Shown: piece by piece, positions 7,895 through 16,308 of the stretch
Position numbering within the stretch: the stretch's first letter is position 1
How the letters are laid out: the number at the start of each line of letters is the position of its first letter
Assembly: GCA_934695325.1 (NCBI GenBank)
Contig: CAKUVD010000001.1
Span: 372,001 to 436,000 of the forward strand
Direction: 5' to 3'
From: an uncultured Bacteroidales bacterium
Lineage (GTDB): Bacteria > Bacteroidota > Bacteroidia > Bacteroidales > UBA932
Length of the DNA stretch: 64,000 bases
Program-made: the position numbers and the translations under genes
Notes under the pieces: generated by a model
Seen by the model: the letters and a program-made list of their open reading frames with translations, nothing else
What the model was told of the DNA's origin: nothing
The model's database searches: none

Positions 7895-9211
7895 TTATCT
7901 TCTGCGGAGCTTGGATGCCAGCGAGCCGTCCATCGCGCCCTTCATAAGCTTGCGCGTCCCCTCGAACTGCTTGATGAGGCGGTTCACCTCCTGGATGGAA
8001 GTGCCGCTGCCGTCGGCGATGCGCTTGCGGCGACTGCCGTTGATGACCTCCACGTGATCGCGTTCATACGGAGTCATTGACAGAATTATGGCCTCGACGC
8101 TCTTGAAAGCGCTATTGTCGATATCCACATCCTTTATGGCCTTGCCGACTCCAGGGATCATCGAGGCGAGATCCTTGATGTTGCCCATCTTCTTTATCTG
8201 CTGAATCTGGTTGTAGAAGTCCATAAGCGAGAACTGGTTCTTGGCAAGTTTCTTCTTCAGTTCACGAGCCTGTTTCTCGTCATACTGCTCCTGAGCCTTC
8301 TCCACGAGAGAGACCACATCACCCATCCCGAGGATTCTGTCGGCGATACGAGCCGGATGGAAGACATCAAGTGCGTCGATCTTCTCGCCAGACGAAATGA
8401 ACTTGATAGGCTTTCCGACAACGGCCTTGATGGAAAGAGCCGCACCGCCACGGGTGTCGCCGTCCATCTTCGTCAGCACGACGCCGTCGAAATCAAGCAC
8501 ATCGTTGAATGCCTTCGCCGTCTCCACGGCATCCTGACCGGTCATCGCATCGACTACGAACAAGGTTTCCGTAGGATTGACAGCTTTCTTGATGGCGGCG
8601 ATCTCATCCATCATCTCCTGATCCACGGCAAGACGTCCGGCAGTATCGACTATCACGACGGATATGCCTTCAGCCTTGGCCTTGGCAACAGCATCAGTGG
8701 CTATTCTTACAGGATCCTTGACGCCGTCTTCGGTATAGACCTCGACACCGGCCTGCTCTCCCATCACCTTCAACTGGTCGATGGCCGCAGGACGATATAC
8801 GTCGCACGCTGCGAGAAGCACCTTCATCCCTTTCTTTGACTTGCAAAGGTTGGCCAATTTCGCTGTGAACGTGGTCTTACCGGAACCCTGCAGACCTGAG
8901 ATCAAGACGATTCCAGGATTGCCCTTGACATTTATGTCCTGGGCTCCGCTGCCCATAAAGTCAGCCAGCTCGTCGTGGACAATCTTGACCATCATCTGCT
9001 GAGGCTTCACGGCAGTGAGGACATTCTGACCCATAGCCTTGTCCTTGACACGGTCGCAGAACTCCTTTGCCACCTTATAACTTACATCGGCGTCGAGGAG
9101 CGCCTTGCGGATATCCTTGACAGTCTCCGCGACATTGATCTCGGTTATTTTTCCTTCGCCCTTGAGGATCTTGAATGACCTCTCGAGTCTTTCTGAAAGA
9201 TTTTCAAACAT
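7895..9211 (-). CDS. ffh: Signal recognition particle protein Ffh (SRP54)
   Basis: The GTPase that binds signal sequences of nascent membrane proteins together with 4.5S RNA and hands them to FtsY. The 438-residue protein has the N domain, the G domain with GLQGSGKTT near residue 108, DVYRPAA, DTAGR, TKMDGDTRGG, and the C-terminal M domain with SRRKRIADGSGTS, the RNA-binding helix-turn. Length fits. The gene lies 43 bp after lysA on the same strand. The M domain ends in a short basic LRRR tail. Confidence 0.97.
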   Translation of the reverse strand: MFENLSERLERSFKILKGEGKITEINVAETVKDIRKALLDADVSYKVAKEFCDRVKDKAMGQNVLTAVKPQQMMVKIVHDELADFMGSGAQDINVKGNPGIVLISGLQGSGKTTFTAKLANLCKSKKGMKVLLAACDVYRPAAIDQLKVMGEQAGVEVYTEDGVKDPVRIATDAVAKAKAEGISVVIVDTAGRLAVDQEMMDEIAAIKKAVNPTETLFVVDAMTGQDAVETAKAFNDVLDFDGVVLTKMDGDTRGGAALSIKAVVGKPIKFISSGEKIDALDVFHPARIADRILGMGDVVSLVEKAQEQYDEKQARELKKKLAKNQFSLMDFYNQIQQIKKMGNIKDLASMIPGVGKAIKDVDIDNSAFKSVEAIILSMTPYERDHVEVINGSRRKRIADGSGTSIQEVNRLIKQFEGTRKLMKGAMDGSLASKLRRR

Positions 9212-9254
9212 ATCTATTTTATTTTCAATTCAATCATTATCGGCCTTGCCGCAC

Positions 9255-10598
9255 TCACACGATGAAATCGTCCGAAAAATATGCCGGAGCGAGATCCCTG
9301 AGATTATAACGGCTGCTCATCACACTTCCGTAGGCTCCAGCGCTGCGTATCGCCAGCAGGTCGCCGCGGAAGCTGAGCGGCAGTTCCCGGCCGGCGCCCC
9401 AGACATCGCTGGACTCACAGACGGGGCCGACTATATCATAGATTCCCCCTCCCGTCCCCCACGATGGGGGAAGTGGACCTACGGGCTCGCCATCGCCGCC
9501 TGCTCGCACGGCACGCCAGCTCCGGTCGTCGTCTGATGACGACTTGTTATCTCCCTGCACGACGTCCGCTCGTACCATCGGGGGAAGTGGACCTACGGGC
9601 TCTCCATCGCCGCCTGCTCGCACGGCACGGCGATAGAAGGCTGTCAGGTTCTCGATCTTATGGTAGGCGCCGTAGAGAGCCGGGCGGATAAGGTCATTCA
9701 TCCCGGCGTCCATTATCAGGAACGTCTTGGTCTCCCCCGCTTTCACGAAAAGCACCCTCGTGACCAGAGAGCCGCACTGGGCGACCAGAGAACGGCCAGG
9801 CTCAATGCTGACCAGCTGGCCGGGCCTGCGCCTGAGCCTCCTGTCGATGATTCCGAACCACTTTCCGAAATCAGGCACCGAGGCTCCATCCGGGTCATCA
9901 TAATCAACACCCAGTCCGCCTCCCAGGTCAATGCTACCGACCTCAAGTCCGTGATCTTCAAAATATGACACGATCTCAGCGGCCCTCTCGCATTCAAGCC
10001 CATAAACTTCATCGACATCAGTTATCTGCGACCCTATATGGAAATGCAGTCCCTTGAAATCAAGAGACCTGCTTTCCTTTATCAATGAGATGGCCGAGTC
10101 GAACTCGTGGGCTGATATGCCGAACTTGTTCTCATACAGCCCTGTCGTGACATATCTATGCGTATGAGCGTCTATATTCGGATTTATGCGCAGAGAGACA
10201 TTGGCCCTGACACCCATCGCGGAAGCGATGTCGTCTATCACCCTCATCTCCATCAGGGACTCCACATTGAAAGCCTCGATGCCAAGTTCGAGAGCCGACT
10301 TTATCTCACGGTCGGACTTGCCGACGCCGGCGAACACGATGGAATCCGGACGGAACCCGTTGGCCGCAGCATACTGAACTTCATTGCCGCTGACGCAGTC
10401 CGCACCGAACCCTTTAGAACTGATATACCGGACAAGACGCGGTTCCACATTGGCCTTCAGCGCATAATGGACGCCTATCCCGTATTTTCTTGACAATGAT
10501 GCCGCAAGCTGTACTGTCCTGCGAAAAAGATCTATGTCATAATACCAGAATGGCGTCTCAAGCTTACTCACTTTTCCGAAATCATTGAACTTGAGCAT
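9255..10598 (-). CDS. lysA: Diaminopimelate decarboxylase with in-frame repeat insertion
   Basis: Converts meso-diaminopimelate to L-lysine with PLP. K48 in YALKANVEP is the PLP lysine; HIGSQ (about 187-191), DLGGGLGVDY (about 224), EPGR (about 266) and CESSDV (394-399) are all present. Normal length is about 385 residues, but this protein has 447. The excess is residues 324-385, made of two copies of a 17-residue segment (RAVRAGGDGEPVGPLPP) spaced 38 residues apart and inserted in frame just before the strand that leads to the catalytic CESSDV. The frame stays open and all active-site motifs are kept, so the enzyme may still work with a surface loop. The gene is divergent from the deoxyhypusine-synthase-like gene. 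Confidence 0.93.
   Translation of the reverse strand: MLKFNDFGKVSKLETPFWYYDIDLFRRTVQLAASLSRKYGIGVHYALKANVEPRLVRYISSKGFGADCVSGNEVQYAAANGFRPDSIVFAGVGKSDREIKSALELGIEAFNVESLMEMRVIDDIASAMGVRANVSLRINPNIDAHTHRYVTTGLYENKFGISAHEFDSAISLIKESRSLDFKGLHFHIGSQITDVDEVYGLECERAAEIVSYFEDHGLEVGSIDLGGGLGVDYDDPDGASVPDFGKWFGIIDRRLRRRPGQLVSIEPGRSLVAQCGSLVTRVLFVKAGETKTFLIMDAGMNDLIRPALYGAYHKIENLTAFYRRAVRAGGDGEPVGPLPPMVRADVVQGDNKSSSDDDRSWRAVRAGGDGEPVGPLPPSWGTGGGIYDIVGPVCESSDVWGAGRELPLSFRGDLLAIRSAGAYGSVMSSRYNLRDLAPAYFSDDFIV
9455..9471. repeat. Palindrome at the edge of the lysA insertion
   Basis: TCCCCC-ACGAT-GGGGGA, a 6-bp perfect stem with a 5-nt loop, overlaps the downstream copy of the repeat in lysA. Confidence 0.8.
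9466..9515. repeat. 50-bp repeat in lysA, copy A
   Basis: Matches 9580-9629 at 49 of 50 positions (G at 9489 against T at 9603). Offset is exactly 114 bp, i.e. 38 codons, so both copies are read in the same frame. Confidence 0.95.
9528..9543. repeat. Palindrome between the two lysA repeat copies
   Basis: GTCGTC-TGAT-GACGAC, a 6-bp stem with a 4-nt loop, located in the spacer between copies A and B. In protein it encodes the Ser/Asp-rich stretch SSSDDD. Confidence 0.8.
9580..9629. repeat. 50-bp repeat in lysA, copy B
   Basis: Partner of 9466-9515. Its outer end (9629) coincides with residue 324, the point where lysA leaves the family sequence. Confidence 0.95.
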
Positions 10599-10626
10599 AG
10601 CGACCGCAAAAAATCCAAACAGATTG

Positions 10627-10634
10627 CAAAATTA
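10627..10634 (-). promoter_or_regulatory. Candidate -7 promoter element TAATTTTG for lysA
   Basis: Fits TAnnTTTG on the minus strand, 29 bp before the lysA ATG at 10598. Confidence 0.45.
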
Positions 10635-10646
10635 CTCAAAAAAACC

Positions 10647-10654
10647 TAACTTCG
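10647..10654 (+). promoter_or_regulatory. Candidate -7 promoter element TAACTTCG
   Basis: One mismatch from TAnnTTTG; lies 73 bp before the ATG at 10728 of the deoxyhypusine-synthase-like gene, facing away from lysA. Confidence 0.42.
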
Positions 10655-10727
10655 CACAAAATTTCAGACGGCGCGACCCAATTTGTCCACCGCTGATATT
10701 AAAACAACTGTAAATTAAAGATTGGAA

Positions 10728-11702
10728 ATGGAAAAAGGACCAATTTCAAATTTCATCACCCACAACTACCGTCACTTCAACTCGGCTTGCCTTGTTGATG
10801 CGGCAAAGGCTTATGAAGAGCTTCTCGCAAAAGGCGGCAAGATGATGTTGGCCATGGCCGGCGCCATGAGTACAGCCGAGCTCGGACTCTCCCTCGCGGA
10901 GATGATCCGTCAGGACAAGTTCTCTATTGTCTGCTGCTCTGCAAACAACCTTGAAGAGGACATAATGAATCTTGTAGCACATTCTCACTATTACAGAGTG
11001 CCTGGCTACAGGAACCTCACCGCACAGCAGGAGCAGGAGCTTCTCGACAACCACTATAACCGTGTCACCGACACTTGCATCCCTGAGGAAGAGGCTTTCC
11101 GCCGTCTCGAAGGTGCGCTCGTGGATGTCTGGAACAAGGCCAAGGCTGAGGGAAAGAGATACCTTCCTTACGAATATATCTATCAGATTCTCAGAAGCGG
11201 CGTCCTCGAGAAATACTACGAGATCGACCCTAAGGACAGCTGGGTTCTCGCAGCCTGCGAGAAGAACATCCCTATCATCTGCCCTGCCTGGGAAGACTGC
11301 ACCACAGGTAACATCTTCGCAGCGCACTGCATCAAGGGTGACTTCACACCGGATCTCGTGAAGAACGGCATCGAGACAATGCTCTTCCTCGTAGATTGGT
11401 ACAAGAAGAACGCCACCGGAGCAGGTGTCGGCTTCTTCCAGATCGGAGGTGGTACAGCCGGAGACTTCCCTATCTGCGTCGTTCCTATGATGGAGCAGGA
11501 CCTCGGATGGCACGGCACACCGCTCTGGTCATATTTCTGCCAGATCTCAGACAGCACGACCTCTTATGGTTCATACTCCGGAGCAGTTCCTAACGAGAAG
11601 ATCACCTGGGGCAAGCTTGCGCCTGAGACACCGAAGTTCATCGTGGAGTCTGACGCTACCATCGTGGCTCCGCTCATCTTTGCATACGTTCTCGGCTGGT
11701 AA
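10728..11702 (+). CDS. Deoxyhypusine synthase family protein
   Basis: A 324-residue Rossmann-type enzyme of the deoxyhypusine synthase family. In eukaryotes and archaea this enzyme moves an aminobutyl group from spermidine to a lysine of eIF5A using NAD; bacteria lack eIF5A, and bacterial relatives are thought to act in polyamine (for example homospermidine) chemistry. The NEKITWGKLAPE segment near the C-terminus contains the WGK lysine that forms the covalent intermediate. Other marks are GGKMMLAMAGAMSTAE near the N-terminus and a GGGTAGDFPI loop. I chose ATG 10728 rather than an upstream TTG at 10722. A clear terminator follows at 11753. The substrate here is unknown. Confidence 0.88.
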   Translation: MEKGPISNFITHNYRHFNSACLVDAAKAYEELLAKGGKMMLAMAGAMSTAELGLSLAEMIRQDKFSIVCCSANNLEEDIMNLVAHSHYYRVPGYRNLTAQQEQELLDNHYNRVTDTCIPEEEAFRRLEGALVDVWNKAKAEGKRYLPYEYIYQILRSGVLEKYYEIDPKDSWVLAACEKNIPIICPAWEDCTTGNIFAAHCIKGDFTPDLVKNGIETMLFLVDWYKKNATGAGVGFFQIGGGTAGDFPICVVPMMEQDLGWHGTPLWSYFCQISDSTTSYGSYSGAVPNEKITWGKLAPETPKFIVESDATIVAPLIFAYVLGW

Positions 11703-11752
11703 TACTTCCGGTTGGGACATAGGAAAGAATCCAATAGATTCTGAAATAGAGC

Positions 11753-11785
11753 CCGGCTCCAGGAATTGTCTGAAGCCGGGTTTTT
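11753..11785 (+). terminator. Rho-independent terminator after deoxyhypusine-synthase-like gene
   Basis: CCCGGCT at 11753-11759 pairs with AGCCGGG at 11774-11780, followed directly by five T's. It separates this gene from the AraC gene and argues against a TTG start for the latter at 11766. Confidence 0.85.
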
Positions 11786-11816
11786 CAAACACACTACTGA
11801 CCACATACAATACACA

Positions 11817-12290
11817 ATGTCTTACAATATATGCAACGCCGCGAGGAGAAGACTCCTCGGGACTGTCAAGGCGTTTATTTCCGGCAGAAGGAAGACCGAC
11901 AGAGCCACGAAAGCCGCTCCTGTTCAGAGGAAAAGGAGAGAGGACGGAGCCCGCATCGAGAAACTCTTAAAAGAATGGGCAGGAGTACCATCCAACATCT
12001 CAGGCGACTTCACGATGGAGACATTGGCGACAGCCATAGGCATCTGCAGGCGGACACTCGCCGACTACTTCGGGAAGACAATAAAAAAGGACTTCCGCCT
12101 ATGGAAGTCCGAGCTGAAGATAGAACTCTCCAAAAAACTGCTTCTGAAAGACGACGGCTTGGATATCTACGAAATCTGCGACGCCATCGGATTCAGGAAC
12201 AGAGCCTGCTTCCACAGGCATTTCAAGACATTGACAGGATGCACTCCCCTGCACTGGAGACGTACAGGAGGGCATCCCGAAATAAAATGA
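11817..12290 (+). CDS. Small AraC-family DNA-binding protein
   Basis: 157 residues, essentially a basic N-terminal stretch and one AraC-type double helix-turn-helix. MSYNICNAARRR opens the protein; FTMETLATAIGICRRTLADYF is split over the first HTH and IYEICDAIGFRNRACFHRHF over the second, ending in the family's TLTGCTPLHWRR. No ligand-binding domain is present, so it may respond to its own level or to a partner. The ATG at 11817 is chosen because the next upstream start lies inside the terminator. It is convergent with the DUF4301 gene with only 2 bp between stops. Confidence 0.8.
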   Translation: MSYNICNAARRRLLGTVKAFISGRRKTDRATKAAPVQRKRREDGARIEKLLKEWAGVPSNISGDFTMETLATAIGICRRTLADYFGKTIKKDFRLWKSELKIELSKKLLLKDDGLDIYEICDAIGFRNRACFHRHFKTLTGCTPLHWRRTGGHPEIK

Positions 12291-12292
12291 GA

Positions 12293-13807
12293 TCAAGCCT
12301 GCTGATGAGCCGGACGGAGAAGATCCAGGACGACTTTCACAGGGTTGAAAGTTTCCAGTGGAACTTCCACGAAACAGGTGTTCCAGTCACTCATCGAGCC
12401 ATTCCAGAGTCCCGGAAGCTCAAGTGCCTTCAACTCACGCCCCTGATAGCTCTTGGAACTTATGAAGCCTGCATCCTGATCGACATTGTCCAGCAGATTG
12501 AATTTACGTCCCTTATAGTCGCGAAGGCAGCACACCAGATCCACAGGATTGAAATGAGTGGCCTGCAAAAGCATTGTCCTGCTACGCTCGTCAGCCATAT
12601 TGATCTGGACACTTTCCAGAATCTGGAGATTAGTCGAGCCGTCTTTTCCTGCGATGATGAACGGTCCGCCTCCAGGTTCGCCCTGGTTACGCACCATACC
12701 GCATACACGCACAGGACGGTCCAGTTTGGAGCGGATGAGACACACCCTTTCTCTTCCGTCGGCCGCCTTGGGAAGACGGACACACAGTTCCGAGTCCAGG
12801 AAAGCCTCAGCATTGTCACATATACGAGCGCATTCTTCTGAATCAAAGTCAGATATGGTGTCCAGCGAATTCAACAGATTGAAAACAGTGTCCCTCAGTT
12901 CCAGGCATTTTCCCATCAGAACCTTCTTATATCTGGCCGTGGTTTGGAGGAACCTGTCGTTGGAGACATTGTCTATGTTCTTTATGGAGACCAGTTCCTC
13001 ATCCAGTGCGTTCAGGTTATAGATCAATGCCCCGTGACCGGCAGGCCTGAACAGAAGATCCCCGGTCTCTGTGCGGAACGGATTGTTCTTGACATCCACG
13101 GCTATGGTGTCAGTGGATTTCTTCTGGAAAGTGAAAGAGACATTGTACCTTACGCCGTATTTTTTCTCATAGAGATCCTTAACCTCGGCCAGGGCGGCCT
13201 CGAACAGCGGCTGGAACTCCGGAGAAATGGTGAACACGACATTGGCCGAACCGTCAGAGTTACGCATATAGTCCTGCGCCTCGACAAGATGTTCAGCGAA
13301 CGCAGTGCGACACTCCCCGTCAGCATATCTGTGGAACCTGATAACCCCCTTAGGCTTGGAGCCATACCCGAATCCCTTGTCAGTAAGGACTTTTTCAGCG
13401 ACATCCCTTCTATAAGAGGCGTCATCAGACGGAGTCCCGAACATCTCCTCTGTATAGAAAGCGAAATCACGGATCCTTGACGCAAGCCTGCCCACCGGAG
13501 AATCCGCTCCTGGGTCATTGCCCTCTTCCAGTGCGGACAGTCCCGAGAAAATGTCCTTGAACATCCTCGATGCGGCCCCGGACGCCGGCACGAACTTGCA
13601 TTTTCCGGCTACGGAGGCGGTTTCACAATAAGCCACTGCCTTGTCCTCCTCGTCAGCAGTCAAGACCTTGATTCCACGTCCTGGGGTGGCCGGGGCGACT
13701 ATATTCATCCACGGGAACCCCTTCTTGAAGCGCTCCACCTGAGCCTCGGCATCTTTCACTGAAGAGCCGCGCGCCTCAATGCTCCTGATATCATCCTTGT
13801 CAAACAT
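12293..13807 (-). CDS. DUF4301 family protein
   Basis: A 504-residue cytoplasmic protein of DUF4301, a family found mainly in Bacteroidota and without a known reaction. Visible signatures are KFVPASGAASRMFKD near residue 75, GLIYNLNALD-like GHGALIYNLNALD near residue 260, and NQGEPGGGPF near 380. The PASGAASRMF loop resembles nucleotidyltransferase-type phosphate loops, which is only an inference. It is the last gene of the row that begins with the outer-membrane protein at 18209, 10 bp after pdxB. Confidence 0.88.
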   Translation of the reverse strand: MFDKDDIRSIEARGSSVKDAEAQVERFKKGFPWMNIVAPATPGRGIKVLTADEEDKAVAYCETASVAGKCKFVPASGAASRMFKDIFSGLSALEEGNDPGADSPVGRLASRIRDFAFYTEEMFGTPSDDASYRRDVAEKVLTDKGFGYGSKPKGVIRFHRYADGECRTAFAEHLVEAQDYMRNSDGSANVVFTISPEFQPLFEAALAEVKDLYEKKYGVRYNVSFTFQKKSTDTIAVDVKNNPFRTETGDLLFRPAGHGALIYNLNALDEELVSIKNIDNVSNDRFLQTTARYKKVLMGKCLELRDTVFNLLNSLDTISDFDSEECARICDNAEAFLDSELCVRLPKAADGRERVCLIRSKLDRPVRVCGMVRNQGEPGGGPFIIAGKDGSTNLQILESVQINMADERSRTMLLQATHFNPVDLVCCLRDYKGRKFNLLDNVDQDAGFISSKSYQGRELKALELPGLWNGSMSDWNTCFVEVPLETFNPVKVVLDLLRPAHQQA

Positions 13808-13817
13808 AAACTATCTG

Positions 13818-14861
13818 TTAATCTATATATACTTCTCTCCTGTACTTGTACTCTTTGCGCAACTTGTCGAAATCCCCCGGATTGAGACGAAGCATAAAAT
13901 CATCCGTGAAAATCGGATAGTTATACTGGAGCACCGCGGCTATCTCCCCCTGATTCAACCCCTTGAGATCAAGTTTCACGGCCTCGTTCTCCGGAAGGTC
14001 TGTCTTGGGGAAGAACTCATACAGCGGGGTGATGCCGAAATAATGCGCCACCGCCCTGACAGCTGCGGCAGTTCCGTTCTGCTTGCCCTGATATGAATAT
14101 CCGGCGATATGCGGCGTCGCTATCGCGACCTTGTCCATAAGCTCCAGATCAATGTCGGGTTCATTATTCCAGGTGTCGATGATGACAGGGCCAAGTTTAG
14201 GCAACGCTTCCTTCAGAGCGTCATCACACACGACCTCACCTCTGGATGCGTTTATGAAAAATGCGCCCGGCTGCATCAGCGAGAAGAAACGGCGGTCCGC
14301 CATTCCACGCGTAGAATCATCCAGTGGGGTGTGCATTGTCACGATCTGCGAATTGCGCAGAAGATAGTCAAGGTCGCAGAATCCGAATGAGCCTTCCGAG
14401 GCAGCTCTGGGAGGGTCACACTTCAAAATCTTGAAGCCAAGGGCCAGCCCCATCCGCTCAATCAAGCTGCCGACGTGGCCTACGCCGATTATTCCTATAG
14501 TATCGCCCGCCAGACTTATCGCCCGCCTGGAGGCGAGGCCGTACAATGCGGAGAACACATATTCCATCACGCCGCCGGCATTGCACCCCGGGGCGTTCCT
14601 GACGGTTATTCCCTTGGAATCGCAATATCCGAAGTCAATATGGTCAGTGCCGATGGTGGCCGTGGCGATGAACTTCACCTTGGAGCCTTCCAGGAGAGCG
14701 GCATTGCACTTGGTCCTGGTACGGATCATCAGAGCATCCGCATCCCTTACGGCTTCAGCATCTATCTTCTCGCCGTCAATGAACACGACATCAGCATAAG
14801 GGTCGAACACCCCTTCAAGAAAAGGTATCGCGCTGTCCGCGACGATTCTTATCTTTTCCAT
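13818..14861 (-). CDS. pdxB: 4-phosphoerythronate dehydrogenase
   Basis: Oxidises 4-phospho-D-erythronate in the DXP-dependent route to pyridoxal phosphate. The 347-residue protein has the D-2-hydroxyacid dehydrogenase fold: GIIGVGHVGSLIERMG near residue 125 binds NAD, INASRGEV carries the catalytic Arg, and ATPHIAGYSYQGK holds the catalytic His with the PdxB-type continuation. The C-terminal extension after residue 290 is the PdxB dimer domain. It starts one base after the DUF721 stop (TGA-T-ATG), so translation is probably coupled. Confidence 0.92.
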   Translation of the reverse strand: MEKIRIVADSAIPFLEGVFDPYADVVFIDGEKIDAEAVRDADALMIRTRTKCNAALLEGSKVKFIATATIGTDHIDFGYCDSKGITVRNAPGCNAGGVMEYVFSALYGLASRRAISLAGDTIGIIGVGHVGSLIERMGLALGFKILKCDPPRAASEGSFGFCDLDYLLRNSQIVTMHTPLDDSTRGMADRRFFSLMQPGAFFINASRGEVVCDDALKEALPKLGPVIIDTWNNEPDIDLELMDKVAIATPHIAGYSYQGKQNGTAAAVRAVAHYFGITPLYEFFPKTDLPENEAVKLDLKGLNQGEIAAVLQYNYPIFTDDFMLRLNPGDFDKLRKEYKYRREVYID

Positions 14862-14862
14862 A

Positions 14863-15204
14863 TCATCTTAAAATCAATGTTTTCAATGGCTTCCGCCCTT
14901 CCTTCTCCAGATAGAGCGGGTCTGAGAGCACCTCTCGGTTTATGGCGTCCACTATAGCGTCCTTGTTGAAGTACAGCTGATTGCGCACTACTGACGAGGA
15001 TATCCCGCAATACATCACCCCATCCTTTATATATTTGCTCAGCGTATATGGTGCAGCCCCTGTGACCTTGTCCCAGGCCTTCATCACGATATGCTCGTTC
15101 ATCCCGCGGGAAAGTCCCATAAGCCTCAGGACGCGTGGCATCAAATCCTCCAAGGACACAGGGTCTTTACGATCCATAGACACGCTATTTCCCTTGTATG
15201 CCAT
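14863..15204 (-). CDS. DUF721 family protein (DciA-like)
   Basis: 113 residues. DUF721 proteins include DciA, which helps load the replicative helicase in many bacteria that lack DnaC. Visible segments are DLMPRVLRLMGL, WDKVTGAAPYTLSKYIKDGVM split over the domain core, and SVVRNQLYFNKDAI. The start is ATG 15204 because it overlaps the recF stop (TGATG), the usual coupling in this gene pair across Bacteroidota. An earlier start at 15228 would lie within recF. Confidence 0.85.
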   Translation of the reverse strand: MAYKGNSVSMDRKDPVSLEDLMPRVLRLMGLSRGMNEHIVMKAWDKVTGAAPYTLSKYIKDGVMYCGISSSVVRNQLYFNKDAIVDAINREVLSDPLYLEKEGRKPLKTLILR

Positions 15205-16307
15205 CAGATCTCCTCCTTTCTGAAACATCCGTCCTCAGCCTCGAAATAGGCACGGTCTTCCGTTATGCGGTCCACTATCCCCGAGAGCCTGACCTTGTTG
15301 CTGTCTGTGATGAATATCTGCCCGAAAGCAGTGCCGGCCACCATAGAAAGCAGGTTAGCCGTCCTGTCCATATCCAGCTTGTCGAACACATCATCGAGGA
15401 GCAGAATCGGAGGGACGCCGAAGCCATTCTTCATAAGCTCATACTGAGCGAACTTCAGAGATACGAGAAAAGACTTCTGCTGCCCCTGTGAGCCGCAACG
15501 GCGTATCGGATGCCCGTCCATACTGAACACAAGGTCATCGCGCTGCGGACCGGCTGACGTATATCCCAGGGCGATGTCCTTCTTCCTCACGGACTCCAGC
15601 ACTTCCGCCAGAGTCCCCTTCTCCATATCCGACTTATACGATATCTCCACAGCCTCCTTGCCTCCTGACAATGAATGATAATATCTTTCCACCACCGGAG
15701 ACAACGCCTCGGTGAACGCCTTCCTGCGGTCATATATCCTGCCGGCATAGGAAGACATCCTTTCATCCATAATCTCCAGCAGGGACGGATCTGGCCGTTC
15801 CGCTTTCAAAGCCGAGTTCCTCTGGCTGAGAAGCCTGTTATACTGCTGCACATCAGCAAGATATTCCTTATCCATCTGGGAAAGCACCATATTCAGGAAA
15901 CGCCTTCTGTCCTCTCCAGAATCACTCACCAGAGACACATCGTCAGGTGAGACTATGACGACGGGAAGTTCCCCGATATGCTCTGACACGCGCGGATACG
16001 GCTTGTCATCACGCCTCAGTCTTTTGTCCCCACCGGAAGACACCTTGATCGAGAATCTCGAGCGCAAGGAATTCTGCATCAAATATGTCCCGGATATAGA
16101 AAAGGCATCCGAACCATAGCGGAAGTTGTCACGGTCAGAGGAACGGAATGCGCTCTTGGTCATCGAAAGATACCACACGGCATCCAGCAGATTAGTCTTC
16201 CCCTCGCCGTTGCCTCCTGAGATACAGTTGATGTTGGCGGAGAATTCAAGTTCCGCCAATGCGATATTCCTGAAATCCTGTACGACTATTTTCTCGAGTA
16301 CTGCCAT
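15204..16307 (-). CDS. recF: DNA replication and repair protein RecF
   Basis: An SMC-like ATPase that helps load RecA at gaps together with RecO and RecR (recR is also in this window at 52103). MAVLEKIVVQDFRN is the standard N-terminus, followed by GGNGEGKTNLLDA (Walker A, about residue 30). The signature CGSQGQQKSFLVSL and the Walker B stretch PPILLLDDVFDKLD are near 265 and 300. 367 residues is normal. The ATG at 16307 lies one base after the stop of the PCMD lipoprotein gene, so the repair gene is embedded in a unit led by surface proteins. Confidence 0.95.
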   Translation of the reverse strand: MAVLEKIVVQDFRNIALAELEFSANINCISGGNGEGKTNLLDAVWYLSMTKSAFRSSDRDNFRYGSDAFSISGTYLMQNSLRSRFSIKVSSGGDKRLRRDDKPYPRVSEHIGELPVVIVSPDDVSLVSDSGEDRRRFLNMVLSQMDKEYLADVQQYNRLLSQRNSALKAERPDPSLLEIMDERMSSYAGRIYDRRKAFTEALSPVVERYYHSLSGGKEAVEISYKSDMEKGTLAEVLESVRKKDIALGYTSAGPQRDDLVFSMDGHPIRRCGSQGQQKSFLVSLKFAQYELMKNGFGVPPILLLDDVFDKLDMDRTANLLSMVAGTAFGQIFITDSNKVRLSGIVDRITEDRAYFEAEDGCFRKEEI

Positions 16308-16308
16308 C

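Noticed and set aside
11831-12841. 336-codon open frame across the AraC and DUF4301 genes
   Set aside because: It overlaps two real genes in different frames and matches nothing.
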